DNA from: Candidatus Tiamatella sp.
GTDB taxonomy: Archaea; Thermoproteota; Thermoprotei_A; Sulfolobales; Acidilobaceae
Length of the DNA stretch: 49,240 nt
Direction: 5' to 3'
Assembly (NCBI GenBank): GCA_015522645.1
Contig: WALV01000036.1
Coordinates: forward strand, 1-49,240
Positions 8,410 through 16,865 of this stretch are shown piece by piece. How positions within the stretch are numbered: the first letter of the stretch is position 1; each line of letters opens with the position of its first letter. Under the pieces are notes generated by a model that saw only the letters and a list, made by a program, of their open reading frames with translations, was not told the origin of the DNA and made no database searches. A program made the translations under genes and the position numbers.

Positions 8410-9837
8410 TTAAATTCTTTCTAACCCGAAGTGCTCTTGGAGTCCTGTTATTGTTATACTTAAATCTCTGGCTGTGGAAATAACTAAGTCCTTCGAGGTC
8501 TTGAAAAGTTCCATGAGGTCGTTTTTATTCTTCGCTTGCATATATAGCCTAATCTTGCTTTCAGTACCGCTTCTCCTTAGTAATATCCATTTCTCATTAT
8601 CCCATCTGAGCCTAATACCATCAAGCTCTGAGATACTTACATTACCTTTTCCCAGGACATCTAGTATTCGTTCTCTTAGAACACCGTATAACCTCTCCTT
8701 CTCCTCGTCTCCTTGAAGGGAAAATGAAACCCGTATACTAGGATAAAATGGAAGTTCTTCGAAGAGTTCCCTAAGACTCTTGCTGGTAGATGATAGAATT
8801 CTGGCAATCAACGCGGCTTCGTAAATACCGTCAACCCAGAGCCCCCATTCAGGGTCGATAAGTTTCCAAGGTTCAGCTCCTAATAAAGCACCGGGTATAT
8901 CCCTCAGTTTTTCGTGGACTTTACCGAGCTTAGCCCTTACAATTCTTCCACCCATAGATTCAGCTATTTCCTCTACCTCTAGCCCTACGTCTACGGATAT
9001 TACCAAGGTACCATTCCTATCCTTTAGCTTTTCTTTAGCGAATAAGGCTATGAGAAGATCCTGCTTTACGAATCCGTAGCTAGGAATGACAACTGCTAGT
9101 CTGTCAGCATCCCCGTCATGTGCTAGTAGCGCTTCCACGTTAAGGTTCTGCACGCTCTCGGAATAAGGTTTAAGAACATCGTCCCTAGGCTCCGGCGTTC
9201 TACCCGGAAAAGTCCCATCGGGATGGCAGTTAATCGATATAACATCAGCATTCAAATAACGGAGGATTTTAGGTGTAACATTGCTAGCTGCACCATTAGC
9301 ACAATCAATAGCTATCCGGGGTTTCCTCTTGAAGTCCCCTACTTCCAGTCTCTCAACTATATCCCTCATATACCTAGACTGAACTTCGGTACCAAGAACC
9401 ATTCTCCCGACTCTATCCCAGTTTGCATGTAAACGTGAAGATTCGGGTACACCGATAAGTGCTTCCAAGTCTCTCTCCATACTCTCCGTGTACTCCATTC
9501 CCTTTTCATCGAAAACCTTTAACCCATTGTCAGGTGGAGGATTATGGCTGGCTGTCACCATTATACCTGACTTACTGTCCGTGTGCGGTACACTGTAAGC
9601 TAGCACGGGTGTAGGAACCATTTCTAGATATATAGCGTCAACCCCACCAGCCATTAGTCCAGCCGCGGCAAGCTGGGAGAGCAGGGGACTAGTAGTTCGA
9701 ACGTCATGGCCGACTGTCGCGGTACCCAAGCCTCCAATATAGAATGCTACAGCTAAACCTAGTCTATAAGCTAGTTCTGGATGAACTTTATCTAGGTATC
9801 TACCGCGAATGCCTGCTGTTCCGAACAACCTTCCCAT
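8410..9837 (-). CDS. Alpha-D-phosphohexomutase (phosphoglucomutase/phosphomannomutase/GlmM type)
   Basis: The 475-residue protein has all four domains. It begins with LFGTAGIRGRY, has the phosphoserine loop TAS97HNPPPDNG, the Mg-binding DGDADR (about 242-247) and a C-terminal phosphate-binding RRSGTESKIRLY. Archaeal members interconvert hexose-1- and -6-phosphates or glucosamine phosphates for glycan synthesis. The sugar-binding loop (GAEPWKL) deviates from the common GGExSGH, so specificity is uncertain. It starts 1 nt downstream of the THUMP gene stop, so the two are co-transcribed. Confidence 0.9.
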   Translation of the reverse strand: MGRLFGTAGIRGRYLDKVHPELAYRLGLAVAFYIGGLGTATVGHDVRTTSPLLSQLAAAGLMAGGVDAIYLEMVPTPVLAYSVPHTDSKSGIMVTASHNPPPDNGLKVFDEKGMEYTESMERDLEALIGVPESSRLHANWDRVGRMVLGTEVQSRYMRDIVERLEVGDFKRKPRIAIDCANGAASNVTPKILRYLNADVISINCHPDGTFPGRTPEPRDDVLKPYSESVQNLNVEALLAHDGDADRLAVVIPSYGFVKQDLLIALFAKEKLKDRNGTLVISVDVGLEVEEIAESMGGRIVRAKLGKVHEKLRDIPGALLGAEPWKLIDPEWGLWVDGIYEAALIARILSSTSKSLRELFEELPFYPSIRVSFSLQGDEEKERLYGVLRERILDVLGKGNVSISELDGIRLRWDNEKWILLRRSGTESKIRLYMQAKNKNDLMELFKTSKDLVISTARDLSITITGLQEHFGLERI

Positions 9838-9838
9838 T

Positions 9839-10435
9839 TTAATATCCCTTCATTTTAGGTATAGATAATATTCTGCTAGGAGGACCTATAGTCAAGCTCG
9901 CAAGCTCTGTATAACCGTATAGCTGAACTATCTTAATGTATACAAGACATTGAGGGTCTGATAAGTTTACTGGATTGTTTATTTCTGACGCTATTATTTT
10001 AATGGCTTCATCCCTAGGAAGCCACCCCTTCACTTTTTCCGGGTCCCTACTATAGAGATGCCCGTCCATCCTTATGGCAAAGCTACTCTTATTACTGCAT
10101 TTCTCATAGAAAACCCGTTTAACCCATTCACTTACCTCTTCCACATAAGGCTCTACAACCTTGTCAACAGGGATTACCCTAAGTATAGGGGTATCCTTAT
10201 CAACTAATGCCCTCCTAAAACTCTCTACAGCCTTATCCGACTCATCGACTCTAAGAAACATTACGTTAGGTTGTACGTCGACAATAATAGGCCTATTTAA
10301 CAAGTCTAGTACCTGCCGCCTCGCTACGATGTAATTACGATACGTAGGCAGATGAGTTATTATTAAGTTGAAGGCTTCTGGCAACCTATTACCTACCTCT
10401 TTTATACCAAATACAAAGGTCGATGGGATCCTCAT
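9839..10435 (-). CDS. THUMP-domain RNA-binding protein (COG1818-like)
   Basis: The 198-residue protein ends in a THUMP-like region: SFAIRMDGHLYSRD, then GWLPRDEAIKIIASEINNPV and DPQCLVYIKIV. The N-terminal half resembles the small COG1818 proteins related to Tan1. THUMP domains bring tRNA-modifying enzymes to the acceptor stem; no catalytic domain is visible here, so it may be an adaptor, for example for a tRNA acetyl- or thio-transferase. ATG start at 10435. It shares a short divergent promoter region with the riboflavin-pathway reductase. Confidence 0.7.
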   Translation of the reverse strand: MRIPSTFVFGIKEVGNRLPEAFNLIITHLPTYRNYIVARRQVLDLLNRPIIVDVQPNVMFLRVDESDKAVESFRRALVDKDTPILRVIPVDKVVEPYVEEVSEWVKRVFYEKCSNKSSFAIRMDGHLYSRDPEKVKGWLPRDEAIKIIASEINNPVNLSDPQCLVYIKIVQLYGYTELASLTIGPPSRILSIPKMKGY

Positions 10436-10441
10436 ATATAT
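10435..10441 (+). promoter_or_regulatory. TATA box of the riboflavin-pathway reductase
   Basis: TATATAT centres about 33 nt before ATG 10471. A start near 10464 would give an almost leaderless mRNA, matching the absence of a Shine-Dalgarno site. The element touches the start codon of the divergent THUMP gene. Confidence 0.45.
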
Positions 10442-10470
10442 CTATGTTTAACCAGCAACACTAACAATGG

Positions 10471-11142
10471 ATGTTGATAATGGAACGGAAAATGCTCCCC
10501 AGGGTCACGATATTCTCTACGATGACAGTTGATGGGAAAATAGCTAGCAAAACAGGATACTCGAAACTCTCATGTATACATGACCTTGAAAGACTCCACA
10601 GGCTCCGGTCTTCCCATGACGCAGTAATGGTGGGAGCTAACACTGTGCTAGTGGATGATCCGCAGTTAACGCTTAGGCACGTCTCGGGGAAACAGCCCAC
10701 GCGGATAGTTGTGGATGCTCTTCTTAAAACACCAAGCAGAGCTAAAGTATATCGTCAACCTCCGAAAACCTTCATCATCACATTCAAGGGTAACGTGGTA
10801 GAGGCTTTAAAGAAATATCCAGGTATAGAAGTGATAGGAGTCCCCTATAAATTCGATGACATCCTAGATCTCGAGGATGCTTTGAGCAGGCTTTATATGA
10901 ATGGAATTAGAACCGTGCTAGTCGAAGGGGGTGGATACCTAAACTGGACATTATTCAAGCTCCGCTTGGTAGATGAGCTGCGCGTTACTATATCACCGTA
11001 CGTATTCGGTGGTAATAGGGTTTGCCTGGTCTCTGGGGACGGGTTCGATGGTTATGTAGAGAGGGCGGAATTGTTGCTGAGAAAAATAGAAAGATGCGAG
11101 TGTGGTAACGAAGTTCACTTAGTGTATGATGTAAAGAAGTAA
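10471..11142 (+). CDS. 2,5-diamino-6-ribosylamino-pyrimidinone phosphate reductase (RibD C-terminal/RIB7 family)
   Basis: The 223-residue dihydrofolate-reductase-fold protein has MTVDGKIAS (about 15-23), SHDAVMVGANTVLVDDPQLTLR, PTRIVVDALL and the NADPH-site VEGGGYLNW. These match the archaeal reductase of flavin and F420/deazaflavin-precursor biosynthesis, which reduces the ribosyl side chain of the pyrimidine intermediate. Length and motifs are complete, with no fused deaminase, as usual in archaea. Start codons at 10471 and 10480 are in frame. It stands alone between divergent and downstream promoters. Confidence 0.88.
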   Translation: MLIMERKMLPRVTIFSTMTVDGKIASKTGYSKLSCIHDLERLHRLRSSHDAVMVGANTVLVDDPQLTLRHVSGKQPTRIVVDALLKTPSRAKVYRQPPKTFIITFKGNVVEALKKYPGIEVIGVPYKFDDILDLEDALSRLYMNGIRTVLVEGGGYLNWTLFKLRLVDELRVTISPYVFGGNRVCLVSGDGFDGYVERAELLLRKIERCECGNEVHLVYDVKK

Positions 11143-11191
11143 ACTACTTTCCATATCTATACTAAAATTATGCGAAAAAGAATTACTTATC

Positions 11192-11200
11192 CTTATAAAA
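11192..11200 (+). promoter_or_regulatory. Promoter of the acyl-CoA gene cluster
   Basis: CTTATAAAA is a close match to the crenarchaeal TATA box. It predicts a transcript start near 11220 and a leader of about 60 nt, ending in the GGAGGTG site before TTG 11284. Confidence 0.6.
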
Positions 11201-11283
11201 CCGGCTCTTACACTATATCCATGCGAACCAAAATAAAAGAGGGTTAAATCGAATTAGCTCCATTAGGAGGTGCTGTAACAGTC

Positions 11284-12474
11284 TTGACTAGAAATGTTGC
11301 AATAGTTGGAACAGGACACTCCAAATTCGGAAACAGGCATGACGTAAACATGCCAGAACTTGCATGGGAAGCAATAAAACAAGCAATCGATGAAGCTGGA
11401 ATAGAGCAAAAAGATGTTGAATTTGTAAGTTTTTCGAATGTAGGCGGATGGAGTAGCGAAGGACTAGCATCAGTCGTATCCCTAGAGTATGCAGGGTTAA
11501 CAGGTGCAGGGCTCTATAGAGTCGAAGCAGCATGTTCTTCTGGCAGTGCTGCTATAAAAGCAGCACATGATGCAATAGCAAGCGGAGAAGCAGATATAGC
11601 AATGGCTATAGGACTAGAGAAAATGAATGAAAGCCCCACCCCCACTGTAATAGAGTTCATAGGGAGAGCAGGTAACTTCTTCTGGGAATTCCAGAACTTT
11701 GGACTCACATTCCCAGGATACTATGCGCTTTACGCTACAGCATATATGGCAAAGCATGGTGCCACTGAAGAAGACTTGTGTAAAGTAGCAGTCAAAAACC
11801 ATTACTATGCGAGTCTAAACCCAAAGGCCCACTTCCCAATTCCTATAACAGTCGAGAAATGTATGAAAAGCAGATATATAGCATGGCCCCTAAAGCTATA
11901 TGACTGCAGTCCAATAACCGATGGAGCAGCAGCAGTAGTTCTGGCTAGTGAAGAGGTAGCTAAAAAACTCACGGATAGTCCTGTCTGGATAGAAAGCATA
12001 GGGGTAAGCAGTGGTACAAGCAACCTATCGAGAAGAGACGATTTCCTCCACTTGGAAGCGGGTACATTAGCTGCTGATAGGGCATATAAGAAAGCAGGAT
12101 TATCCAGGGACGACATAGTCAAGCATGTGGATGTTGCCGAAGTACACGACTGCTTCACAATAGCGGAAATACTAGCATACGAAGATCTGGGATTCGCTAA
12201 GAGAGGAGAGGGATACAAATTAATCAGGGACCAGGAGACCTATAAAGGCGGGAAGATACCTGTAAACCTCTCAGGAGGATTAAAAGCTAAAGGACACCCA
12301 CTAGGAGCCACAGGTATTAGCATGGCTGTCGACTTATCTAGGCAATTACAGGGTCGTGTAGAGAAGGAAAGACAAGCAGATATCAAGGTTGGCCGTGCAT
12401 TAGCCCACAATATAGGTGGAACAGGCCATTATGCCTATGTCACACTATACAGCCTATCCAAGCCTAGGAGGTGA
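11284..12474 (+). CDS. Thiolase (SCP-x / archaeal acetoacetyl-CoA thiolase type)
   Basis: The 396-residue thiolase begins VAIVGTGHSKFG. The nucleophile is Cys84 in VEAACSSGSAA, with VHDCF and GGLKAKGHPLGATG supplying the catalytic His residues. The C-terminal AHNIGGTGHYAYV lacks the second Cys of the classical CxGGG motif, as in SCP-x and archaeal thiolases that work with a DUF35 protein. The reaction is either acetoacetyl-CoA formation for the mevalonate pathway or acyl-CoA thiolysis. The TTG start follows GGAGGTG with 11 nt spacing, and the N-terminus aligns with the family. Confidence 0.88.
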   Translation: MTRNVAIVGTGHSKFGNRHDVNMPELAWEAIKQAIDEAGIEQKDVEFVSFSNVGGWSSEGLASVVSLEYAGLTGAGLYRVEAACSSGSAAIKAAHDAIASGEADIAMAIGLEKMNESPTPTVIEFIGRAGNFFWEFQNFGLTFPGYYALYATAYMAKHGATEEDLCKVAVKNHYYASLNPKAHFPIPITVEKCMKSRYIAWPLKLYDCSPITDGAAAVVLASEEVAKKLTDSPVWIESIGVSSGTSNLSRRDDFLHLEAGTLAADRAYKKAGLSRDDIVKHVDVAEVHDCFTIAEILAYEDLGFAKRGEGYKLIRDQETYKGGKIPVNLSGGLKAKGHPLGATGISMAVDLSRQLQGRVEKERQADIKVGRALAHNIGGTGHYAYVTLYSLSKPRR

Positions 12475-12479
12475 TCATA

Positions 12480-13028
12480 ATGCCCAGTCAAAAAGAACAG
12501 GCGGATATGTTCCTCAAGCAAATGGAGTCATTTGCCAATGAGATGAAGAAAGCAGTAGGGGTACCTATAATACCTGAACCAAAAAGTGGTGCACAGTTAT
12601 GGTATGATCAGAGGGAAATAACACTAAAGTTCCTAATAAGTGTCGAGAAAACGAAGAAGTTCTTCCATGAAGGCCTAGCTCAAGGTAAGTTACTGGCGAC
12701 TAGGTGTAAAAAATGCGGTAGAATATACTTCCCACCACAAGTAGATTGCCCATATTGCAAGACTAGTGAAATGGAATGGGTTGAACTGCCGAAAGAGGGG
12801 GAACTCGTCACCTATACAATAATCACAACAAGACCATATAGCTTCGGCCACTACCCCGATTATACGGTTGGAGTAGTGAAACTTAAGAACGGTGTTCAAA
12901 TAACAGCATGGGTAAGAGAAACTGATCCCAAGAAACTCTGTGTGGGAATGCCGGTTAAACTAGAGATCGTTAAAAGAGAACCGGAAGGATACTATACCTA
13001 CGAATTTGTACCCATAGAAGAAGAATAA
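12480..13028 (+). CDS. DUF35 zinc-ribbon/OB-fold acyl-CoA-associated protein
   Basis: The protein of about 182 residues has an N-terminal helical extension, a zinc ribbon (CKKCGRIYFPPQVDCPYC, four Cys) and an OB-like domain with ELVTYTIITTRP and YTVGVVKLKNGVQITAWV. In archaea such proteins bind the CoA moiety and bridge thiolase to HMG-CoA synthase in a channelling complex. ATG 12480 is chosen because GGAGGTGATC lies 4 nt before it; that site overlaps the end of the thiolase gene, so the pair is translationally coupled. The N-terminal extension (about 60 residues) is longer than in minimal members. Confidence 0.85.
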   Translation: MPSQKEQADMFLKQMESFANEMKKAVGVPIIPEPKSGAQLWYDQREITLKFLISVEKTKKFFHEGLAQGKLLATRCKKCGRIYFPPQVDCPYCKTSEMEWVELPKEGELVTYTIITTRPYSFGHYPDYTVGVVKLKNGVQITAWVRETDPKKLCVGMPVKLEIVKREPEGYYTYEFVPIEEE

Positions 13029-13101
13029 GATTATAATCTCTTTTTAAACCACTTACATCCACTTTTTCGCTCTTGAACAACTATGGAGGTGCGAAGATTA
13101 A

Positions 13102-14298
13102 ATGGTATTTCCATTTCAAAGCATAGAAGACTTCAAGATAGAGGTAAATGAAGAGCATGAACTTTTCAGAAAAGCAGTTAGAGAATTTGTGGAGAACACT
13201 GTTATCCCTAGGTGGCAACAGGTAGAAAAGGAGAACCGAATACCCGAGGAGATTAATCAGGGAATGAAAGATTTAGGCCTCTTCGGTGTAGGTATACCTG
13301 AAAAATATGGAGGTCAAGGCGGAGGACAAGTTCTTACAGCTATTCTTACAGAGGAGCTCGCTAGAGGTATACCTAGTCTAGCTGTTTACCTTGGCGTGAA
13401 TTCACTGTATGCAATACCGATACTCATGTTCGGGAACGAGGATCAGAAAAAGAAGTACGTTACACCTATAGCTAAAGGAGAGAAGAAAGGTGCCCACGCA
13501 AATACAGAACCCGGAGCCGGTAGTGATGTAGCTGGCATACAGTCTAAGGCTAGGAAGGAGAATGATCATTACATATTGAATGGCCGGAAAATATTCATAA
13601 GTGGAGCAGAAGAAGCCGACTATCTTGTAGTATCTGCTAGGACAAGCCCGCCTGGAGAAAAGAGATGGCAGGGTATAAGCGTTTTTATTGTAGAAAAAGA
13701 TTGGCCCGGTGTAAAGGTTGGACAGAAGTTCAATGTCATAGGTATGAGGGGCGAACAACCGAACGAGGTTATCTTAGAGGATGTTAAAGTACCAGCGGAG
13801 AACCTAGTCGGACAAGAGGGTATGGGGTTCAAGATTGTAGTAACAACCTATGATCATACCCGTATAGGAATAGCGGCACAAGCAGTAGGTATAGGCCAGG
13901 CAGCCTTTGAGAAGGCATTGAATTATGCTTTACAAAGAGAAACATTCGGCCAGCCACTTATAAACCATCAGGCAATTCAATTCAAACTAGCTGATATGTA
14001 TATGAAAGTTGAGGCAAGTAGATTACTTACATTATGGGCGGCAACACTAGCAGACCAGGGTAGAAGCGAGTTCATAATTGCAAGTAGCCTAGCAAAAGCC
14101 TTCGCAACGGAAGCCGCAGAATGGATAGCGAGACAGTCGATACAGGTGCATGGTGGTTATGGAGCAGACTGGGAAATGGGCATTGAGAGATATCTCAGAG
14201 ATGCTGTTATAACAACTATATATGAAGGTACTAACGAGATTCAGAGACTCACAATAGTAAGGACTCTATTGAGGCAAGCTATGGGTATGAGAGTCTAA
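13102..14298 (+). CDS. Acyl-CoA dehydrogenase
   Basis: The 398-residue flavoenzyme has a complete ACAD fold: YGGQGGG, NTEPGAGSDVAGI, FISGAEEADYLVV, HTRIGIAAQAVGIGQ, RETFGQPL and QVHGGYGADWE. The catalytic base Glu375 is in YEGTNEIQ. It oxidises acyl-CoA to the 2-enoyl-CoA with electrons passed to ETF or a ferredoxin-type acceptor; no etf genes are nearby. The ATG follows GGAGGTG. A T-rich stretch and a TTTTTAAACC element in the 73-nt gap could be a terminator or its own promoter, so co-transcription with the thiolase is probable but not certain. Confidence 0.93.
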   Translation: MVFPFQSIEDFKIEVNEEHELFRKAVREFVENTVIPRWQQVEKENRIPEEINQGMKDLGLFGVGIPEKYGGQGGGQVLTAILTEELARGIPSLAVYLGVNSLYAIPILMFGNEDQKKKYVTPIAKGEKKGAHANTEPGAGSDVAGIQSKARKENDHYILNGRKIFISGAEEADYLVVSARTSPPGEKRWQGISVFIVEKDWPGVKVGQKFNVIGMRGEQPNEVILEDVKVPAENLVGQEGMGFKIVVTTYDHTRIGIAAQAVGIGQAAFEKALNYALQRETFGQPLINHQAIQFKLADMYMKVEASRLLTLWAATLADQGRSEFIIASSLAKAFATEAAEWIARQSIQVHGGYGADWEMGIERYLRDAVITTIYEGTNEIQRLTIVRTLLRQAMGMRV

Positions 14299-14360
14299 AC
14301 GTATTCTTAACTAATTTTTCCTCTACAAATCTACAAAAAACACTGTATGCCAGGGCTCTT

Positions 14361-15017
14361 CTAAGGCTTCTTCCTGGAGAACTTGTATATGTGTTTTAAA
14401 GCCTCTCCAGGATTCAGATCAAATAAGTCCTTGATCCCCTCAGGTTCCTTCAAACGATAAACTCTCCATCCACCAATAGCAGCTCTCCATACCCCTGTAA
14501 TGGCTTTCTCTTCCCTCAATAGATTATACTGATTTAGGAATGCAGACCATACTACGGTGGGGAAATCGCAAACACCGAATTTACCATCAAAAAAGCCGCT
14601 GCCTAATGCTATCCTAACCCCTATCTCATCCAACTCATATAAAGGAATAAAGTCACCGTTTATAGAAGCATCTATAGGTAGGTATATGTACCCCCAATCC
14701 TTTTCAGCTAATATATTGAACTCCCAACTGGCTATTACATGGAGGCCTGTAATTATAATATCCCGGTACCCTTCAAGCTTATCATTCAATAACTCAAGGA
14801 TCATAGAGCCCGTTTTCCTTTTGGCATTATATGCAATTCTATTATCAGGAAAATACAGGACAGTAGGTCCCTGAATATTCAAATTTTCTACATCACTAAC
14901 ACTGTAAATAACCTGTAATTCCATTCTATTACCATTAGGCAGACGGCATTCTCCTCTTTTTGTATCGCAATTAGTAGCTTCAGGGCACTCGTTGCCGATT
15001 ACAAATGCATCTAGCAC
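14361..15017 (-). CDS. Hypothetical protein with Cys-rich N-terminus, possibly amidohydrolase-derived
   Basis: The 218-residue protein is not confidently recognised. Residues 10-24 hold three Cys in ECPEATNCDTKRGEC. From about residue 92 the text IIITGLHVIASWEFNILAEKDW, then IPLYELDEIGVRIALGSGFFDG, resembles the second half of the amidohydrolase barrel (HG...L, then GVxxALGTD). The usual Asp ligand is absent, and no HxH motif is present. It may be a shrunken, non-catalytic relative. It converges on the acyl-CoA dehydrogenase with 62 nt between stops. Confidence 0.6.
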   Translation of the reverse strand: MLDAFVIGNECPEATNCDTKRGECRLPNGNRMELQVIYSVSDVENLNIQGPTVLYFPDNRIAYNAKRKTGSMILELLNDKLEGYRDIIITGLHVIASWEFNILAEKDWGYIYLPIDASINGDFIPLYELDEIGVRIALGSGFFDGKFGVCDFPTVVWSAFLNQYNLLREEKAITGVWRAAIGGWRVYRLKEPEGIKDLFDLNPGEALKHIYKFSRKKP

Positions 15018-15118
15018 TGTTACACACCGCTAGTACGGTTTGATTTGTCTTTCGGGGCATATTTATTATTACACTGCTTTCATGACTATAAGTAAGGACG
15101 CGATAAGGGTGGATCAGA

Positions 15119-15289
15119 ATGCCTATCCCAGGCAAGGATAAGTTAACAGTGGAAATAAAGGAGAAAATAGATTCTGCATATGAATCAGCTGTAAGAAAGC
15201 TTGAGAAAAGAAAAGAAGAAAACATTATGAAGTTGAAGGGAAAGCTAGAAGAGGCCGCTGCCAACTTCAAGTCAAAGTTATCAGAGTGA
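15119..15289 (+). CDS. Small coiled-coil protein (56 residues)
   Basis: ATG 15119 follows GGGTGGATC with normal spacing. The frame encodes 56 residues, highly charged, Lys/Glu/Ala-rich with a heptad pattern (VRKLEKRKEENIMKLKGKLE). It looks like a single helix or coiled-coil, comparable in style to the peripheral-stalk H/E-type helices of archaeal ATPases or to histone-like oligomers, but no family is established. The stop lies 6 nt from the stop of the convergent two-helix membrane protein. A minus-strand frame across the same DNA has no ribosome site, so this strand is preferred. Confidence 0.6.
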   Translation: MPIPGKDKLTVEIKEKIDSAYESAVRKLEKRKEENIMKLKGKLEEAAANFKSKLSE

Positions 15290-15295
15290 ATACGA

Positions 15296-15559
15296 TTAAG
15301 ACGGAATTATTTTTCTTGAAGCATAATAATAGAATGCGATCAATATTAGAGTCAAAGCCAGAGCCGCTATAAGGAGTCCCCACGCAATCCTCTTGTTTGA
15401 GCCGAAAACGATAGGGATAGGCCCTATTATAACTACAGCTCCTCCCTCAACATTTCCTTCACTACCCAAGGCTAGGTAAAGGATACCTACTAAAATAATG
15501 ATCATGCCAGCAAAGATAAGTATTATACCTATTTCCTGGGAGCCCACGCCTACCCCCAA
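15296..15559 (-). CDS. DUF131 / TIGR00304-type two-helix membrane protein
   Basis: The 87-residue protein has two membrane helices (about 8-30 and 59-80) flanking GGAVVIIGPIPIVFGSNKR. That loop is the signature of the archaeal DUF131 family, whose function is unknown. The stop of cdvC precedes its start by 24 nt in the same orientation, so it probably belongs to the division transcript. The location invites a link to membrane remodelling, but nothing in the protein shows this. Confidence 0.8.
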   Translation of the reverse strand: MGVGVGSQEIGIILIFAGMIIILVGILYLALGSEGNVEGGAVVIIGPIPIVFGSNKRIAWGLLIAALALTLILIAFYYYASRKIIPS

Positions 15560-15583
15560 ATTGAAATAGGAATGCTGTAGCTT

Positions 15584-16765
15584 TTAAAGAGCTTTATATT
15601 CCTCGAACCATTTATCATACATTTCAAGCATCTTTCTATTGACACTAGGCTTTCTCTTCGAGATCACTAGTTCAAAGTCTTTCATTGACAGGGGCCTAGG
15701 TTTTTCTTCTCCCCCCTTGTTCTCGAAGAACTCTCTTACAGTTACCATATATGCGGCTTGCACCACGTCTTTTATATCGCTCCCGCTATAGCCTTCCATT
15801 ATTTCTGCAAGTATGTCTAGATTCACATTGCTGTCCAGGTCTAATTTACATGTATATAGTTCTAGTATCTTCTTTCTAGTTTCCTTGCCTGGGAGTGGTA
15901 TGAATATCCTTTTCTGGAATCTTCTTATGAATGGTTCATCGAGTTTCCACGGCTTGTTTGTGGCTCCTATAACGTATACATGATAGTCTTTATCTTTGTC
16001 CTGTAATCCATCCATTTCTTTTAGGAATTGGTTTCTAACTCTAACCTCTCCACCTACTTCACTAATGTTTACACCTAGTAGTGCATCTATCTCATCGATG
16101 AATATTATCACAGGAATACCAGTTTCAGCTTTGGTTCTAGCATACTTAAAGAGTCTCTTTACGTTTTTCTCGCCCTCTCCGAGCCATTTACTCATAATGC
16201 TTGCTGCATCGACGTATAGGAACTCGCCATCGACCTCGTTAGCTATGGCGGCTGCAAGCATGGTCTTGCCATTGCCTGGTGGACCGAATAATAAAATGCC
16301 CCTAGGCCAGCCCAGAGGGAACAGGTCCGGGCGCTCTATGGGGAATATTATTGCTTCTTTTATAGCTTGTTTAGCGTCTTCAAGCCCAGCGATCTCGTCG
16401 AAGGTAACATTAGGCTTCTCAGTTTGCACGAACGCTGGTGGCTTGATTTTCTCGGGGTTTACAGGATCAAGTGCTTCTTGCTCCTCCTCGGGTTCATCAT
16501 CTTCGACATATATTTCACCATCCCTTGAAGCGCCTTGGGGGATCATCATTTTCTTGAGAGCTGTAACACGGTTTCTATATTTACGTATGTAGAGAATGAA
16601 TGTATCCCGCAAAGGGTGATCAGGATAGAGCTTCACCGCTCTCTCGAGAAGAGTTGCAGCTGCCTCATAATTCCTGATAGCCGCGTCATAGTTCTTTTTA
16701 GAGTCGTTTTCAACAGCGGCTAAAGCATATCTCTTAGCGTGTTCTACAATATACGCTTCACTCAA
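15584..16765 (-). CDS. cdvC: CdvC, Vps4-type AAA+ ATPase of cell division
   Basis: The protein of about 393 residues starts with an MIT domain (about 1-70, tetratricopeptide-like helices), then an acidic linker rich in Glu/Asp. One AAA+ domain follows: Walker A GPPGNGKT (about 161-168), Walker B IIFIDE (about 220-225), sensor GATNKPW and the arginine fingers FIRRFQKR. It disassembles ESCRT-III filaments during cytokinesis and binds CdvB by MIT-MIM2 contact. I choose TTG 16765 because GGGGTG lies 7 nt before it; TTG 16780 would overlap that site. It lies downstream of cdvB, with a gap of about 100 nt. Confidence 0.93.
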   Translation of the reverse strand: MSEAYIVEHAKRYALAAVENDSKKNYDAAIRNYEAAATLLERAVKLYPDHPLRDTFILYIRKYRNRVTALKKMMIPQGASRDGEIYVEDDEPEEEQEALDPVNPEKIKPPAFVQTEKPNVTFDEIAGLEDAKQAIKEAIIFPIERPDLFPLGWPRGILLFGPPGNGKTMLAAAIANEVDGEFLYVDAASIMSKWLGEGEKNVKRLFKYARTKAETGIPVIIFIDEIDALLGVNISEVGGEVRVRNQFLKEMDGLQDKDKDYHVYVIGATNKPWKLDEPFIRRFQKRIFIPLPGKETRKKILELYTCKLDLDSNVNLDILAEIMEGYSGSDIKDVVQAAYMVTVREFFENKGGEEKPRPLSMKDFELVISKRKPSVNRKMLEMYDKWFEEYKAL

Positions 16766-16865
16766 CTCTTTACACCCCAATCACTATGAAATCCTTTGGA
16801 TTATCATTCATGGATACCTGTGAAGGTTATTTTACGTGGTGTTAATAAAAGAGGTTAGGGAGCTA

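Noticed and set aside
14980-15270. Minus-strand open frame of 96 codons over the small coiled-coil gene
   Set aside because: It overlaps the well-initiated plus-strand gene and the start of the next minus-strand gene, has no ribosome site and low-complexity hydrophobic-serine text typical of a shadow frame.
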